The position numbers and the translations under genes were made by a program. From Cyprinodon diabolis (taxonomy: Eukaryota; Chordata; Actinopteri; Cyprinodontiformes; Cyprinodontidae), in assembly GCA_030533445.1 (NCBI GenBank), contig CM060068.1, forward strand, positions 13,049,479 to 13,113,478: 64,000 nt of DNA, read 5' to 3'. Below are positions 1 to 16,913 of the stretch, piece after piece (positions within the stretch are counted from its first letter, which is position 1; each line of letters begins with the position of its first letter). The notes under the pieces were generated by a model. It saw only the letters and a list, made by a program, of their open reading frames with translations. It was not told the DNA's origin and did no database searches.

Positions 1-1260
1 TCTTTTTTTGCCTATCAGCCTAACAGTACTGGGGGGTCTAGGGATCTACCCCTTGGTCCCCTAGCACAGACACAGGAGGATAGTTATACAGACACAGGAG
101 GATAGTATATACATGAGGAGTGTAAGGATATGTTTAGTGTCTGCCCCTGTGTGAACTCTGAGTGCTTGTATATGTCGGTATGGGTGTAAGGCTGGGATAA
201 TGTAAATGTAACTTGATGAATGGGAAGCTGTCTTTGTCCACTTGTGAGGTGGGGTGTTTGCGCAGGACCTGCCTCCTTACCCTTCTTAAGCTCCCCGCCA
301 GTGACAGGTGCCTGTGTCTGCTGGCACACTGATTGTTCTCTAGTTGTGGGGTGCTGTCTTGGGTGAGCCACCTAGCCCTGTGGGGTCCCTACCATAACTT
401 TGGGCACAGGAGCTCTTATCTGGGTCCACCTTTGGAATGTCCAGGTGCTGTCAGAGCCCATGGGCTCACTGCCGTGGCATTGTGGCACCTAGGCACTATG
501 GCCTCTGTGGTCAGGCGCCTCAGAAACTGGGTCGCTTTGGTGTTTGGCTCCCTGGGGTTGGGCTCCAGGTGCTCTCGTCCGCCCTTCTCCGGTAGGCGTG
601 GCCATACCTATATCTGCCCTCCTGGTGTCCCGGTGATCTGTGGTGCCTCTTAATATCTGTGGCCGGGATTGCTTCTGTATTTGTTTGGGAGTTTGTAGGG
701 TCAGTCTGGAGCTGCCCACACCTGCTATAAAGCATATTTTCCTTCTGAAGAAGCTTGTGAATCTCTTATACATGAGCATACCCATGTGTATATACCACAG
801 GAATTTCGTTCCAGGTGTTCATGGATACACGCTATTGCTAAACACTAAGTTACAGCTTTAGATATATACCACCCGGAATAATATTGTGTGATCACCATAG
901 GTTTTGCCTTCCACACATATAGCTTTCTGTTCTTGAAGCATTTTTTTATGGTTTACTTTGGATGTCTGTTCTCTTCTTTTTGCTGTTGTTATGTTATGTT
1001 TTATGTTCTTCTCTTCTCACCCAGGTTTGGAAGCAGACTTCTAGGAGTTACTGTATATCTTCTGTGTTGTCTATTTTTGCAGTTTTGTTCTATTTTTTCT
1101 CTATTCATGCACTCTTTCCTTCCTCCATCTCTTTCTCTCTCCCCTTAGTTCTTATCCCCTCTTTCTCACCTCCTTTTTCCATCACCATGTCTGTTGTATA
1201 TGATTTTACTACCTAAATCATTTTCAATAGTTTCATATACAAATATTAGGCAGAAACTTA
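1..1260 (+). repeat. Possible LINE 3' UTR remnant
   Basis: A G/C-biased stretch (about 240-700) runs into pyrimidine-rich tracts (about 960-1180) and ends in an A-rich segment with AATAAA near 1266. This layout resembles the 3' untranslated end of fish L1-like non-LTR elements, compare 28396-30159. No reverse transcriptase frame or target duplication is visible, and the short open frames here look fortuitous. The call rests on composition only, and the 5' side is cut by the window edge. Confidence 0.25.
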
Positions 1261-1304
1261 AAGGAAATAAACCTTAACACTATGTAGAAAGAAATGTGTT
1301 GCAC

Positions 1305-1307
<3 letters not shown>

Positions 1308-1357
<50 letters not shown>
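1308..1357. repeat. (AT)n microsatellite
   Basis: About 25 uninterrupted AT units, directly visible. Confidence 0.97.
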
Positions 1358-1363
<6 letters not shown>

Positions 1364-3068
1364 GACATGAAGTCATAAGTTGGATTTCTCAACAATGCTG
1401 CTGCAATAACACATTAAATTAATTTAATTTACCTAACAAAAAAACAAACAAAAAAAAGTGTCCTAACCTGGTGATGGATTTCGCTTCACATTTATTAAGG
1501 GACTAAAATCCTATTGATTGTTTTGCTTTGTTTTAGTTTTGCCTATTATCAGTGTTATCCCTTCATAAAACCTTTGTTATTTTCGGTCATGTCTCTAGTT
1601 ATCCTTCACCATCTGCTTTCCTATTTCCAAAAGATGTTTTGCAATTTCTTTCCCCAAAAGTCATGTTCTATTTTCTTGCATGTCCTGCAATCTAACCTTG
1701 TGCGAGGATTTTTCTTGCTCTTGCACTGTGAAGTTATTAGTAGCTTCCAGCCACCATACTTCCTTTATGCATTGTCTTTTGTGTAAAATGTTCATTAACA
1801 CTTCTAATGTTAACAAGGGAACAAGAAAAAGCATTATGAACAACTATAATTCAACATAGAGAGTTTGGAGTCAATTTTGATTTGTATGAAATACACACAG
1901 ATACACAAATACACACAGAGCAAGTAAACAAATGAAAAGCATGTGAAAACACAAGATGGTTTGAAAAATAGCCAAATGCTTTGTCAAAATTAGTTTCTTG
2001 CTAATTTAAGATATTACAGGACTACTGCCATTTTTTGATTGGTTAATCTATTAGTGATGAAGTCTGAAAACACTGTCACAAAATTCAACAAAACAATTTT
2101 AACTAATCATGATAAACAATTCATTTTGATAAAGGGTACATGAAATCTAGAAGTAAGGCCTTTCTACGGGTAGCCAGACAATAACATGAAGGAGAATCAT
2201 ACCTAAATCAGCCAGAACACAATGAAATATTTCTATACAATGTGTGAATTAATTTTAGATCTTGACATTGGAAAGGGAATTACATGTAACTTCATCATGA
2301 GCCTTAAGCCAAAAGCAAAAAAAAATACAACAAAAAACAAAAGCAAACACTCTCCAATTGTTATGAAGCTGATGTATTTGGCATAAATAAATAAAATTAC
2401 ACAGACTTGCCTCCCTGAGTGAAATGAAAAAGAGAAAATCATGATCAAACCCAAAGGCAGTCCACCACTACAAACTCCACAATGTAACAGATTCAGCATG
2501 TTTACAAAGGCTCACAAGTGCACAAAGATGTAGCTGGTTGGACAGAGTGGAGGTTTTTTCCAGATAACCGATTTAGATCCAAATAACTCAGAATTTTTGG
2601 GTCAATTCAGGTGTGGTTACATTGGGCAAAGTGTAATTACAAAAATTAGTGTGTAAGAATGCAATTTAGAAAACATTTTTTAGTTTTTTTTTGGTTGTAC
2701 AGAAACTTTTATGTTTTGTGAAAATTATATTGGAAACACTTTTTTCACATCACATTGGTCACAGGATCTGCAGCTTGATCTTATTGCCTTGTGAACAGAC
2801 CGGAAGTATTTGGAGGGTGATGGCGCCCACTATGGCTGTGGCTGACTTTTATTGTGAATTAAATTTGTTACTTAATGGAGCCGAAATGCATTTTCAAATG
2901 TAAGAGAACATCAACATAGCTGTGTGCACATTTGTAGTGTAAACACAGCTGTTGTCAGTTGTAAAGAGGGGGAAACTGGCCCATATCATCGCAAATCGCC
3001 CACCACAGTGATTTTAAACCCTGCCAATCAAGGCAAACTGCTCTGCATGTTTTAGATGTTTCTCTGCT
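1358..3068. other. Intronic DNA, nothing recognised
   Basis: AT-rich sequence upstream of the first exon of the THSD7-like gene. No coding frame with protein-like composition, no terminal repeats and no RNA gene were seen. Confidence 0.5.
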
Positions 3069-3072
3069 TTAA

Positions 3073-4608
3073 AGGAAAAGTCCAGTCACATTACTTTTCA
3101 CCTACTTTTCAATAAATGATAAGTGTTTTTAATTAAAGGAATTTTCTTTGAATGTGCTTTACCGGAGTCATCCCTGTTTGTCAAAGAACACTAGTGCCAC
3201 CAACTGGTTTGTGACGTCACGGTGTGGTATCCACTGTTGAGCAAGTCCCAGTGCTGTATCTGGTGTATTGTCCATGATGGAAACGACGAGTGCACTATGC
3301 AAAGCTGCGAGTAACGGATTAATGACGTGTTTTTTCTCTGGCCAAAAGTTTGAAGGCAAATCCTTTCTTCTTCCAGTTGGAAATCCAATGAGGAACCTGT
3401 GGTGGATAATGAATTGGAAATGTGATATAACTATTTTTTTTTTCACTTTTACCCAATGTATTACAACATTCAACTGCCATGCACGTGGGCATTGTCAGTT
3501 TAACTATATCCAAATTTCAGCGGTGAAGTCCTCTCAAAATCTCAATAATTGTTGTTGATCGCAGGTGTGGTTATTAGTTCCCATTGATTTAGCTTGTAAA
3601 GTGGGGAGAATGGCCTTTGGGTCTGGAGCAAGGTGTTACTACTGTTGGGATCCTGAGTCTTGCCCACTAGAGGGCGCCGAGGATCCTCTTCTGTTTTTTC
3701 TTTTCTTTTAGGGACTGGGTTACTGTTGGGATCTGGGGATGTACCACCTTTCTCCAGCAGAGTGCGCCGTGGGTCTCCTGGGCTGGAGCCCTCCTGCACA
3801 CCTGGAGCTCGTCTGCTCATCAGGAACCTTCCCTACATAAGCAGCTGCCAGACCTTCCTTCAACGCCGCAGTGTTGACCTTAGTTTGGTTAGCAAACCTG
3901 AGCCTCTGTTACCAGAAAGAATCTAAGTAATCTCAAGTGAGAAACCTGATTCTAATCTCCCTCTGTCTTTGCTCACAGGAAACCTGTCTCAAGTCTGAAG
4001 CTCTGGGTGAGCTTAACCTGCCTGCCAGCCCTGGTGAGCCAAACCTGAAGATTCCAGTCTGGATTTTCTCCTGCTGCTCTTAGAGAAGAGCTGGAAACTC
4101 TGATCAAGGTCTGCCATTCAAAGTCAGAACCTAGACGCTGCTGCTGCTTGTGCACTCTGCTGAACCAACAGTCTCTGGACCCAACGGTTCCCTCCCTCAC
4201 AAGTTAAGCCTGGACTCCTTCAAGGTAGACTCAGAACAATCTTAAAACTCAATTAATGTTCTGACTGCCTGGCTAATCAAACTGTCCATCTCTGCAGACA
4301 TCAGTGAACCCAACCCGGACCAGTACCAGATCCAGTTCATGTTCTTGTGTCAATCTAACTTCAATAAACTCTGTTAAACTTTTACTCAGCCTCCGTTTGT
4401 GTTCTGCATGTGGGTTTAACCTAAAAGCAAATCATGACAACTACATTTGGGTAAAAATGGCCATTCCCGGACTCAGCAGCCGCGATGAAAAATATTGTTT
4501 TTATTTTTTTATTGATTAACGCTAAATTCATTAAATCATCAAGAAACTTTTAGTTTTCAGGTACAAATATTGACCCATTGGTTATTCCTTGCTGACCAGA
4601 CTTCTCCT
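3073..4608. mobile_element. TTAA-flanked DNA transposon (MITE) split by a solo LTR
   Basis: The ends are imperfect inverted repeats: left AGGAAAAGTCCAGTCA, right (reverse complement) AGGAGAAGTCTGGTCA, 13 of 16 matching. Each is bordered by TTAA (3069-3072 and 4609-4612), the target duplication of Kolobok and piggyBac-type elements. About 734 bases remain after removing the LTR inserted at 3643-4439 and one copy of its duplication. No transposase frame is present, so it is non-autonomous. The superfamily is inferred from the TTAA duplication only. Confidence 0.6.
3643..4439 (+). mobile_element. Solo LTR of Tf1/sushi-type Gypsy element
   Basis: The LTR begins TGTTGGGATC and ends CATGACA, and is flanked by a perfect 5-bp duplication ACTAC (3638-3642, 4440-4444). 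From 3724 on it aligns by eye with the 5' LTR of the Gypsy element at 16273. It carries a TATA-like box, the conserved segment GCCGCAGTGTT (3865-3875), and AATAAA near 4364. The outer 81 bases are an extra terminal module with a second TGTTGGGATC start. There are no internal genes, so it is a recombination product. Confidence 0.88.
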
Positions 4609-5160
4609 TTAAAACACCTGATTTAGATTATTGGCTTTGCAGTTTAGCAAAGCCTGCAAATTAGCCATCAATTGAAATCAGGTTAGAAAAAGTTAGAAAA
4701 CTACTAAAACATACAGTTTGGTAAAATAAAATGAAAAAACACTGCCCCAACATATGTTGCATTTTTATCTTGACCATTTTTAACTAAATCTAAGTATGCC
4801 ACCTTTTTATATTTTTTTTCTTATGTGTACCTGTACCTTTCATTTGCATATTTTCTTTGCTATAACAAGCTTAAATGTCCCAGCTGTGGAGAACAAAGTT
4901 TATTTCTATCCTGTTTTATTGGATGATTTGCGAAACGTGTCATCTCACACTCCATTCCTATGATTATGAATCACAAAGGTTCCTAGTCAGTCTAATCAAC
5001 TTCAAAAGTGCAGTTGAAAAAAGATTTCAGTTACATTAATTTTAGGTTACTTTTAGAATTACGCTACAAGCATGCTTAGTGAGAGGGATTGCATTCCAGT
5101 CAATTAGTCGATGCAATCAACTGGTTTTCTTTGGATAGAATAATTTGAATCAATTTGACT

Positions 5161-5245
5161 GTATGATCTGGTGAACTGTAAAGTGCCTTGAGATAACATG
5201 TGTTTTGAATTGGCGCTATAAAAATAAACTGCATTGAATTAAATT
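5161..5245 (+). repeat. Rex1/Babar-like retroposon 3' tail
   Basis: The stretch contains AAAGTGCCTTGAGA, then GAATTGGCGCTATA, and ends in an AATAAA/ATTGAATT-like tail, the layout known for 3' ends of fish Rex1-type (CR1-related) LINEs. No coding part is seen, so this is a strongly 5'-truncated copy. The family name is from recall of the motif order. Confidence 0.5.
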
Positions 5246-10697
<5,452 letters not shown>

Positions 10698-11223
10698 ATG
10701 CTTTCTGTAAAGTTATGCAAGCATTGACACACTTTCTCTGTTTTAATGTGGTTGGATATGAATTTAACTGATAAGATTTTCAGTAAAAGCAAAGTCAAAT
10801 GACACTCATTTAGTGTTATGATTTCCTTATCAAAGATTATCCCAGCTTGGTCACAAAATACTTGCAGCAATTATTAAAAGGGTGATTGTAATTGTAAAGA
10901 TAAAAAGACACAAAGTAATTGTCAAAAAAATGGACCATCACTGCAGCTTGACAGTCCTTCTTTGCTTTTGTCACACCTCTGCCTCTTTTGTAATACTTTT
11001 TCTCAATATATTACTCCCTCTTGCCTTGGAAATACTGCTTCTGCTGTCTTTCCATAAACACTGCCTCTTTACTGAAGAATCAATATTTCAGTAAACGTCA
11101 ACACAACTTCATTTTTTTTTCTTTTTCACTTGAGTCTAAACAGTTATCTTGACACTGACAAGGTATTCCCACAACAAAAAATACTGCATGCCATGATGTC
11201 CTGTAAATATGAGAAATCTGAAA

Positions 11224-11296
11224 TCCTTCCTTCCTTCCTTCCTTCCTTCCTTCCTTCCTTCCTTCCTTCCTTCCTTCCTTCCTTCCTTCCTTCCTT
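11224..11296. repeat. (TTCC)n microsatellite
   Basis: About 18 TTCC units. Located about 400 bases upstream of the splice acceptor of the 11704 exon. Confidence 0.97.
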
Positions 11297-11703
11297 GTGT
11301 GATTTTTATTTTTATCATTTCAAAAAAATTGTTGAACCAAATTGAAAATGAAAAGAGTTTTAGTGTTTTTGTTTTGGTGCCTAGACTGACATCCTTGGGA
11401 AAACAAAAGTGGTTCTTTCTGCCCTCTCCTCTTTGAACCACCTACTTTGTATTCTCTTTATTTTTTATGAGTAACAACAGGGCTATGAATTTAACTTTAG
11501 CTTAGACTGGAACAGACAACCTGCACTAGATCAAACATAGAAATGTGAAAAATAGGGGGATTTACTGTTAACTGCCTTGTAAACCTTTGTTTAAAGGAGT
11601 TTTTGATCTCTCTGAAAGACAACATCCTCAATCATGCATGTGCAATAGTCTGTCAATTCTCTCATGTTCTCTGCTCTTCTCTTCCCTGTCTGCTTTCTAT
11701 CAG

Positions 11704-11904
11704 GTTTCAGAAAAAGGAAGAGAGAGGTGTTGTGGGAGTCCAGTAATACTCTGGGGACTTGCCCTCATCTGATGGAGTTCATCCCCTGTGAGGATCTTGT
11801 CTGCTACCGGTGGCAAATCCAACAAAAGGAAAAATGCATTCCCACCAATAGCTCCTGTGGTCCTGGAACTGCAGTACAGAATGTGACCTGTGTCAATGCT
11901 GAAG
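11704..11904 (+). CDS. thsd7a: THSD7-like internal exon A (TSP1-repeat segment)
   Basis: Internal exon of a THSD7-family protein, a type I membrane protein with many extracellular thrombospondin type-1 repeats implicated in endothelial migration. The 201-base exon follows a pyrimidine-rich acceptor ending in CAG and stops at AAG|GTAATG. It encodes about 66 residues with six cysteines, including CPHLMEFIPCED, CYRW and CGPGTAVQNVTC, the spacing of THSD7 repeats, plus an N-glycosylation motif (NVT). A second AG at 11709-11710 is a possible alternative acceptor. Both introns are phase 1, and the trailing G joins the GT that opens exon B to make a glycine codon. CGPGT resembles what I recall of THSD7A more than THSD7B, but that choice is tentative. 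The preceding exon is not in the window. Confidence 0.82.
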
Positions 11905-12059
11905 GTAATGATTGGGACGCATAAGTAACCTGCTATCTTCTAATTTAAAGTTATTGGGTTTTTTCCATTGACTTCATTTTTGTCTTAATTAAATTTTAAA
12001 GAATACTCTAAAAACATCACTTACAATAGGGTTAGGATTTTTCCAAAATGCTTCCATCT

Positions 12060-12545
12060 ACTGGCCTGGCAATAGTGTTTGTAATCCTTGAACTGAGAAC
12101 TTAGAGGCTCAGAACCATAGGCAAGAGGACAAACCCTAATCCATGGTCAGGGGCGAAGTCCGGGGTTAGAGCCAGGTAATCAGAAGTCCAATGAAGAACC
12201 AGAGGGAAATCCAAGACGAGGTTGAGAAACTGTTCCAGGTTATGTAACGAGCAGGTAGACAAACAGATCAGGCTCAGGCAGCACAGGGTGGTAGTCACTT
12301 CAGACAGGGATCAGACAGGTTCAGAAACAGGGGCAGATCAGGTCAGGCAAACAGGCAGGAAGTCAGGAATCAGAATAGTGGAATAGACCTCACCAATAGC
12401 TTGAAATAATCTGGCACTGATATTTGGTCTGAAGGCTGGTTATATACTGATACTGTAGGTGCAGGTGGATCAGATGAGTAGTAATGAGAAGGGGAGCAGG
12501 TGTTTCTTGTGAGGAACCAGACCAGATCAGTGGTGAAATCATGAC
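12060..12545. repeat. Purine-rich interspersed repeat, copy 1
   Basis: This block of CAGG/CAGA-rich sequence matches 32390-33190 in order. Shared words include AATCCAAG/AATCCAGG, GCAAACAGATCAG, TCTGGCACTGAT/TCTGGTGCTGAT and CTGGTTATATA/CTGGTTAAATA. No coding capacity is evident. An LTR or non-autonomous element in minus orientation is possible, but no terminal repeat pair or target duplication could be fixed. Confidence 0.5.
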
Positions 12546-12934
12546 AGATAGTTGCCTTTTATTTAGTTCTACATATCTTTCCTTATAGCTTAGACCAGTT
12601 TTCTTCACCCTGGAGAAGAATATGATTCCTAACTTGATGTTGCCACTGTTGTATTTTCCTATGGGGTGTTGTGTTCCGAATGTTGTGCAGTACTAGTTTT
12701 CCTCTACAAATACATATATATATTTTTTCATAGTTTTCAAAAAGATCAATGTGGATGTTCCTGTACATGTTAGTGTTCAGGAAGTTCCACATGTTTCGAA
12801 TTCCCACAATATATGGCAATCTGAAAATGTAAACATGGAACTTTATGTTTTTAATTCAACAATAACTTTCTTCCTTTCACTCTTTTGTAAAGATCATTAA
12901 CTAGATGTGCATGACTACTAGTTGTTCTGTCAAC

Positions 12935-12936
<2 letters not shown>

Positions 12937-12987
<51 letters not shown>
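12937..12987. repeat. (AT)n microsatellite
   Basis: About 25 AT units, directly visible. Confidence 0.97.
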
Positions 12988-12990
<3 letters not shown>

Positions 12991-15168
12991 TCTATAACGA
13001 AAGCTGGTATAGTAGGTATTTGGAAATAACAATCAGTTTTATAAACATAACTTTTTCTTTTTAATCCATAATACTCAGGGAAAAATTTATATTTTATCTG
13101 GACCCTAACAATTTGTTCCAATTTTTTTTTTATTCAATTTAAAAGCTGCACCAGTTGTACAATGGCTGCAGGCATATGAAGTTGAGCTAATTACTAATCT
13201 GCTATTATACCTCCAGTATAGGTAAATAAAATCATCTAGTTTGAAACTTAAATGTAATTTAAGCCTGTATTTATATGATAATAAATCAATGTTTTTAATA
13301 AGCCAAACATAACAGTTTTGATATTATCTGAATGAGTTGTTTAACCTCAACCCAGCAGTTTTGCCAAAAATAGGTTGAACACAATGAGCCGGGCACCATG
13401 AGCCTTCCACTGTAAAGGGAGAGAAGACTTCCCAGTGAGCTAACAGCTGCCGAGGCACGATAGTACTAAGAATCACCACAGTACTTTTTTTAATGAATTG
13501 GAACCCTAATGAACCGGGTAGGTATTAATCAAACCTGCCCTCTCGCCTTAAAACATCTTAAAAAATATTTGGGGTCCTAGAAAACGTATTTAAATTTTTA
13601 TTCACAATTTTTGCCACTGTTTCCAGCCATTGCTGCCTGAGCTTGACAAATCAGCTTCTACTCACACTGAATTACTGAAATATTGGGCAACGAAGGATCA
13701 TCCAGATGTATCCTTCAAATCAGCCAAAGAAAGGATCCATTTGGTGGCCACATTTGAAGGACTCTAAGGAGGATTTGTTGATTGGGACAGCCTTCAATGC
13801 AGCACTGCGCCATAATCTGTTTACAAATAGAGGCTATGAAGGATACAGACCCTGAAGTAAGACTGCTATAAGTGAAAAAGATGGTACTAGGATTTTTTTA
13901 GCTATATCCTTTATAAATCCTCTATATAGGACATTTGTGATTTGTTGCTTACTTTACTCCTTATGTTTGTACATCACTGTGTTTATAAACAACTGTGGCC
14001 TTTATAGAAACACTGTATTAGTTTATAATCAAGTTGATTTATTTATACCAAATTAAATACTGAAGGAAAATAGTTGAACTAGATTTTATTTAGGGGGTAC
14101 ACTTTTGGGATTTTTATATAACCATTTATCATCTTTGTTCCATGTCAGAATTATGCTCTACTTTGTTATCTGTTAAAAAAATATATATTTAGGTTAATAA
14201 TTCTGACAGTAAAAACTTTAAAAAGTCCAAGGGGTGTGCATACTTTTAGCCTAAGGATGGGAATGTCGGCATGACTAAAACATGTTTTACCTTATTAGGT
14301 ATTACAAAAGCATAATACTAATAAATATCTGCAAGACTCCCTGAATTAAAAAAGCATGCTTCCTAATTTTATCCAAAAAGATAATGAGATATATTGAACA
14401 ATGCTTTACATGAACCAGCTTGATATGTATGAACTAAGTAATTCCTTTTTGAATCACACCATGATACAAAGAAGCTGGAATAGCTATTCCTACAAATTTA
14501 AATTAATAGAAGCTATAAAATTTATCAAGGGTACAGTAGTGCCAGCAATGCAGTGATGTAGAGAGACCTTACCCTCAATTTTATTGTGACGCCTAAAACA
14601 CCGGGTGTAATGTGATCGGTTGTGCTCAGCCATATCATCAAGGGGGGTGATAGGAGCATTATCATTAACGGAGCATGCATCATTCATTATGGACCACTGT
14701 CAGCTTTATGGGCACAGAAAACACAGGCCTGATTAAAAGTCAGAATCCCTGCTTCCTACCAGGCATTAATTGCTCATCTCAATTGATTATGGGCCTAATT
14801 AGAGTCTTTTTTTGTCTGTGTTTTATTACTCTGTCACAATGGAACGTGTGTATGTTTGTCACAAATCCAGATGAGAGTCCAAATACATTAGCCGGTGTGA
14901 GGGCCTAATGAGTTTTGACGGGCAGAGTAAAGATGGCAGCTTTGAAAGTTGGTGAAAAGAGGCTTGTGAAATTAATTGGGATTGATTTAGTGTTCAGGAA
15001 TAATGACATTTTTTTCATCTATTTTACATTTTGATTTATTGGACTTGCAATTACTATTTCTTAGTGCATTAAATATTGTTCTAGGCATATCATAAACTGA
15101 TTTTATCTTTGTTTTTGTAGGGAATCTAGTGTACATACTTTATAATGCTGCTGTCCAGAGTTTTATGT
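12988..15168. other. Intronic DNA with possible old transposon relic
   Basis: No gene is seen. Around 13600-13860, phrases such as GAAGGATCATCCAGATG and GGACAGCCTTCAATGC look like a decayed fish DNA-transposon fragment of a type I cannot name confidently. A segment at about 14560-14960 is rich in TAATTA, ATTAATTG and CAATTGATTA homeodomain-like words and is less AT-monotonous than its surroundings. Confidence 0.3.
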
Positions 15169-15176
15169 ATTAAGGG

Positions 15177-15517
15177 TAGTGTTGCACCGATACCGATACC
15201 AGTATCGGACGGGGCGCCGATACTGCCCTAAAATGGTGGTATCGGCAAGTACCAACAAATAGGGCACAGATACCATTTTGAGAGCCATAAGTTTATTCAA
15301 CTATTGTCGCCCCCTCCAGGTAGGCAATAAAAACTTTTTATTTGTATTATCCAGTAGAACTTTTTATTAAAAAGTTCTAATGGATTCACTTCGTATTAGA
15401 TTTTTTCCTGCTTCCCAAATTATTTTACATTATTATGGTATTGGTATCGGCCGATACTGTACAGCCAGGTATCGGGTATCGGTATCGGGGCCTAAAAATG
15501 GCATCGGCGCAACACTA
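15177..15517. mobile_element. hAT MITE with TAGTGTTGC ends
   Basis: A 341-bp element begins TAGTGTTGC and ends GCAACACTA. It is flanked by a perfect 8-bp duplication ATTAAGGG (15169-15176, 15518-15525), the hAT signature. Subterminal regions carry repeated ACCGATACC/GGTATCGG words on both sides. It has no transposase frame and must rely on an autonomous relative. The sharp ends and perfect duplication suggest a fairly recent insertion. Confidence 0.9.
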
Positions 15518-16176
15518 ATTAAGGGACAAATATTCTGTAGTATTACCCTGTGTTGCATCCTCTATCTAAGCATTTTGATTGTTTCTCACCCATCCCACAT
15601 ATCTTTGTCTAATTTTGATATTGGCTATTAATATTAGACAAAGATAGTATTACTACATTACAAATGCAGTTGGGTGATTCATCAATCAGCTAAGAAAAAA
15701 AATAGAAATTTAAATAAATTGGTTAATTAAAAAAACAAATTGCTATTGAATCTTTAAACTGCACCAGCAACAGCAACCATCTAACATTTCCAGTAATTGA
15801 CAAGTTGTAGTTTACAGCTGTTGAGGAAATTTTTTTCACTCAGCTTTGTAGAATTGTTTTAACTCAGGTCTTATCATAAAAACCCAGTTTAAAACAGCAT
15901 CTCAATTGAATTTAAGTGTAGAATTTGATTAGGCCACATTTGTTGTCTTTGAGACGTTCATAGGAGGACTTAAAGGTGTAGTAATTTTTGTGAATTTTTG
16001 AAAAGACTCCACAACCCTGTACCCGCTCCCGAGGGGTAACACTTATTAAACATGTGAGAGAGCATGCATGAGCCCAATTCTACTCGTGCACATTTCAGTC
16101 AGGAACTTTACAGTCAGGAATAAAATAGTTCAATTCTGTGCAACTCTTCTTTAAATAAGTTTTTAAAGACAAAGAA

Positions 16177-16181
16177 ATGGA

Positions 16182-16272
<91 letters not shown>
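16177..16272. repeat. (GAAA)n microsatellite, left part
   Basis: Tract of GAAA units directly abutting the Gypsy 5' LTR. The same unit resumes after the element at 21467, so one microsatellite was split by the insertion. Confidence 0.96.
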
Positions 16273-16899
16273 TGTTGGGATCTGGAGATTCACCACCCTT
16301 CTCCAGCAGAGTGCGCTGTGGATCTCCTGGGCTGGAGCCCTCCAGCACAGCTGACGTTCATCAGCCCATCAGGAGACCTGCCTTTATAATCAGCAGCCAG
16401 ACCTTCCTTCAACGCCGCAGTGTTGACCAAGTTTGGTTAGCGAACCTGAGCCTCTGTAACTACTAGAATCTTTGTCTCTAAGGAGAAACCCTATTCTAAC
16501 CAGTCTCTGTCTTCTCGCTCACAGGAAACTTGTCTCTTGTCTGAAGCTCTGGATGAGCTTATCCTGTTACCTGCCTGCCTGCCCTAGAGAGCCAAACCTG
16601 AAGATCTAACTCTGGAATCCACTGCTGCTCTTAGGGAAAGAGCTAATCACTCCAACCAAGCTGAAAGCCTGGACGTCTTCAAGGTATTCTCAGAAACATC
16701 TGAAAAGCAACGATTCATCTGTTAACCTGGCTAATCAAACTATCCGTCTCTGCAGACGCCTGAGAATCCCGCCCGGACCAGTTTACCTGAATCCAGTTCA
16801 TGTTATCTTTGTGCAACCTTTAATAAACTCTGTTGAACTTTTTATCAGTCTCCAATTGGTGTTCTGCATGTGGGTTTGATTCCTAAACCAACCATGACA
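16273..16899 (+). repeat. Gypsy 5' LTR
   Basis: A 627-bp terminal repeat, TGTTGGGATC to CATGACA. It shares long blocks with 21018-21466 but lacks about 52 bases (after CCAACCAAG) that are present in the 3' copy. It includes a TATA-like box, a poly-A signal (AATAAA) near its end, and the conserved GCCGCAGTGTT segment. Confidence 0.92.
16383..16424 (+). promoter_or_regulatory. LTR promoter: TATA-like box and predicted transcript start
   Basis: TTTATAAT at 16383-16390 lies about 28 bases before AACGCCGCAGTGTT (16411-16424), so transcription should start close to that segment. The eleven bases 16414-16424 are the exact reverse complement of 16901-16911 just past the LTR. The segment is also conserved in the LTRs at 3643 and 48607. 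The start site itself is inferred from spacing. Confidence 0.6.
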
Positions 16900-16900
16900 G

Positions 16901-16911
16901 AACACTGCGGC
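16901..16911 (+). promoter_or_regulatory. Putative self-priming primer-binding site
   Basis: AACACTGCGGC begins two bases after the LTR end and pairs perfectly over 11 bases with 16414-16424 near the predicted 5' end of the transcript. In Tf1/sushi elements the RNA 5' end folds back onto the primer-binding site and primes reverse transcription instead of a tRNA. I did not search the site against tRNA 3' ends. Confidence 0.6.
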
Positions 16912-16913
16912 CA

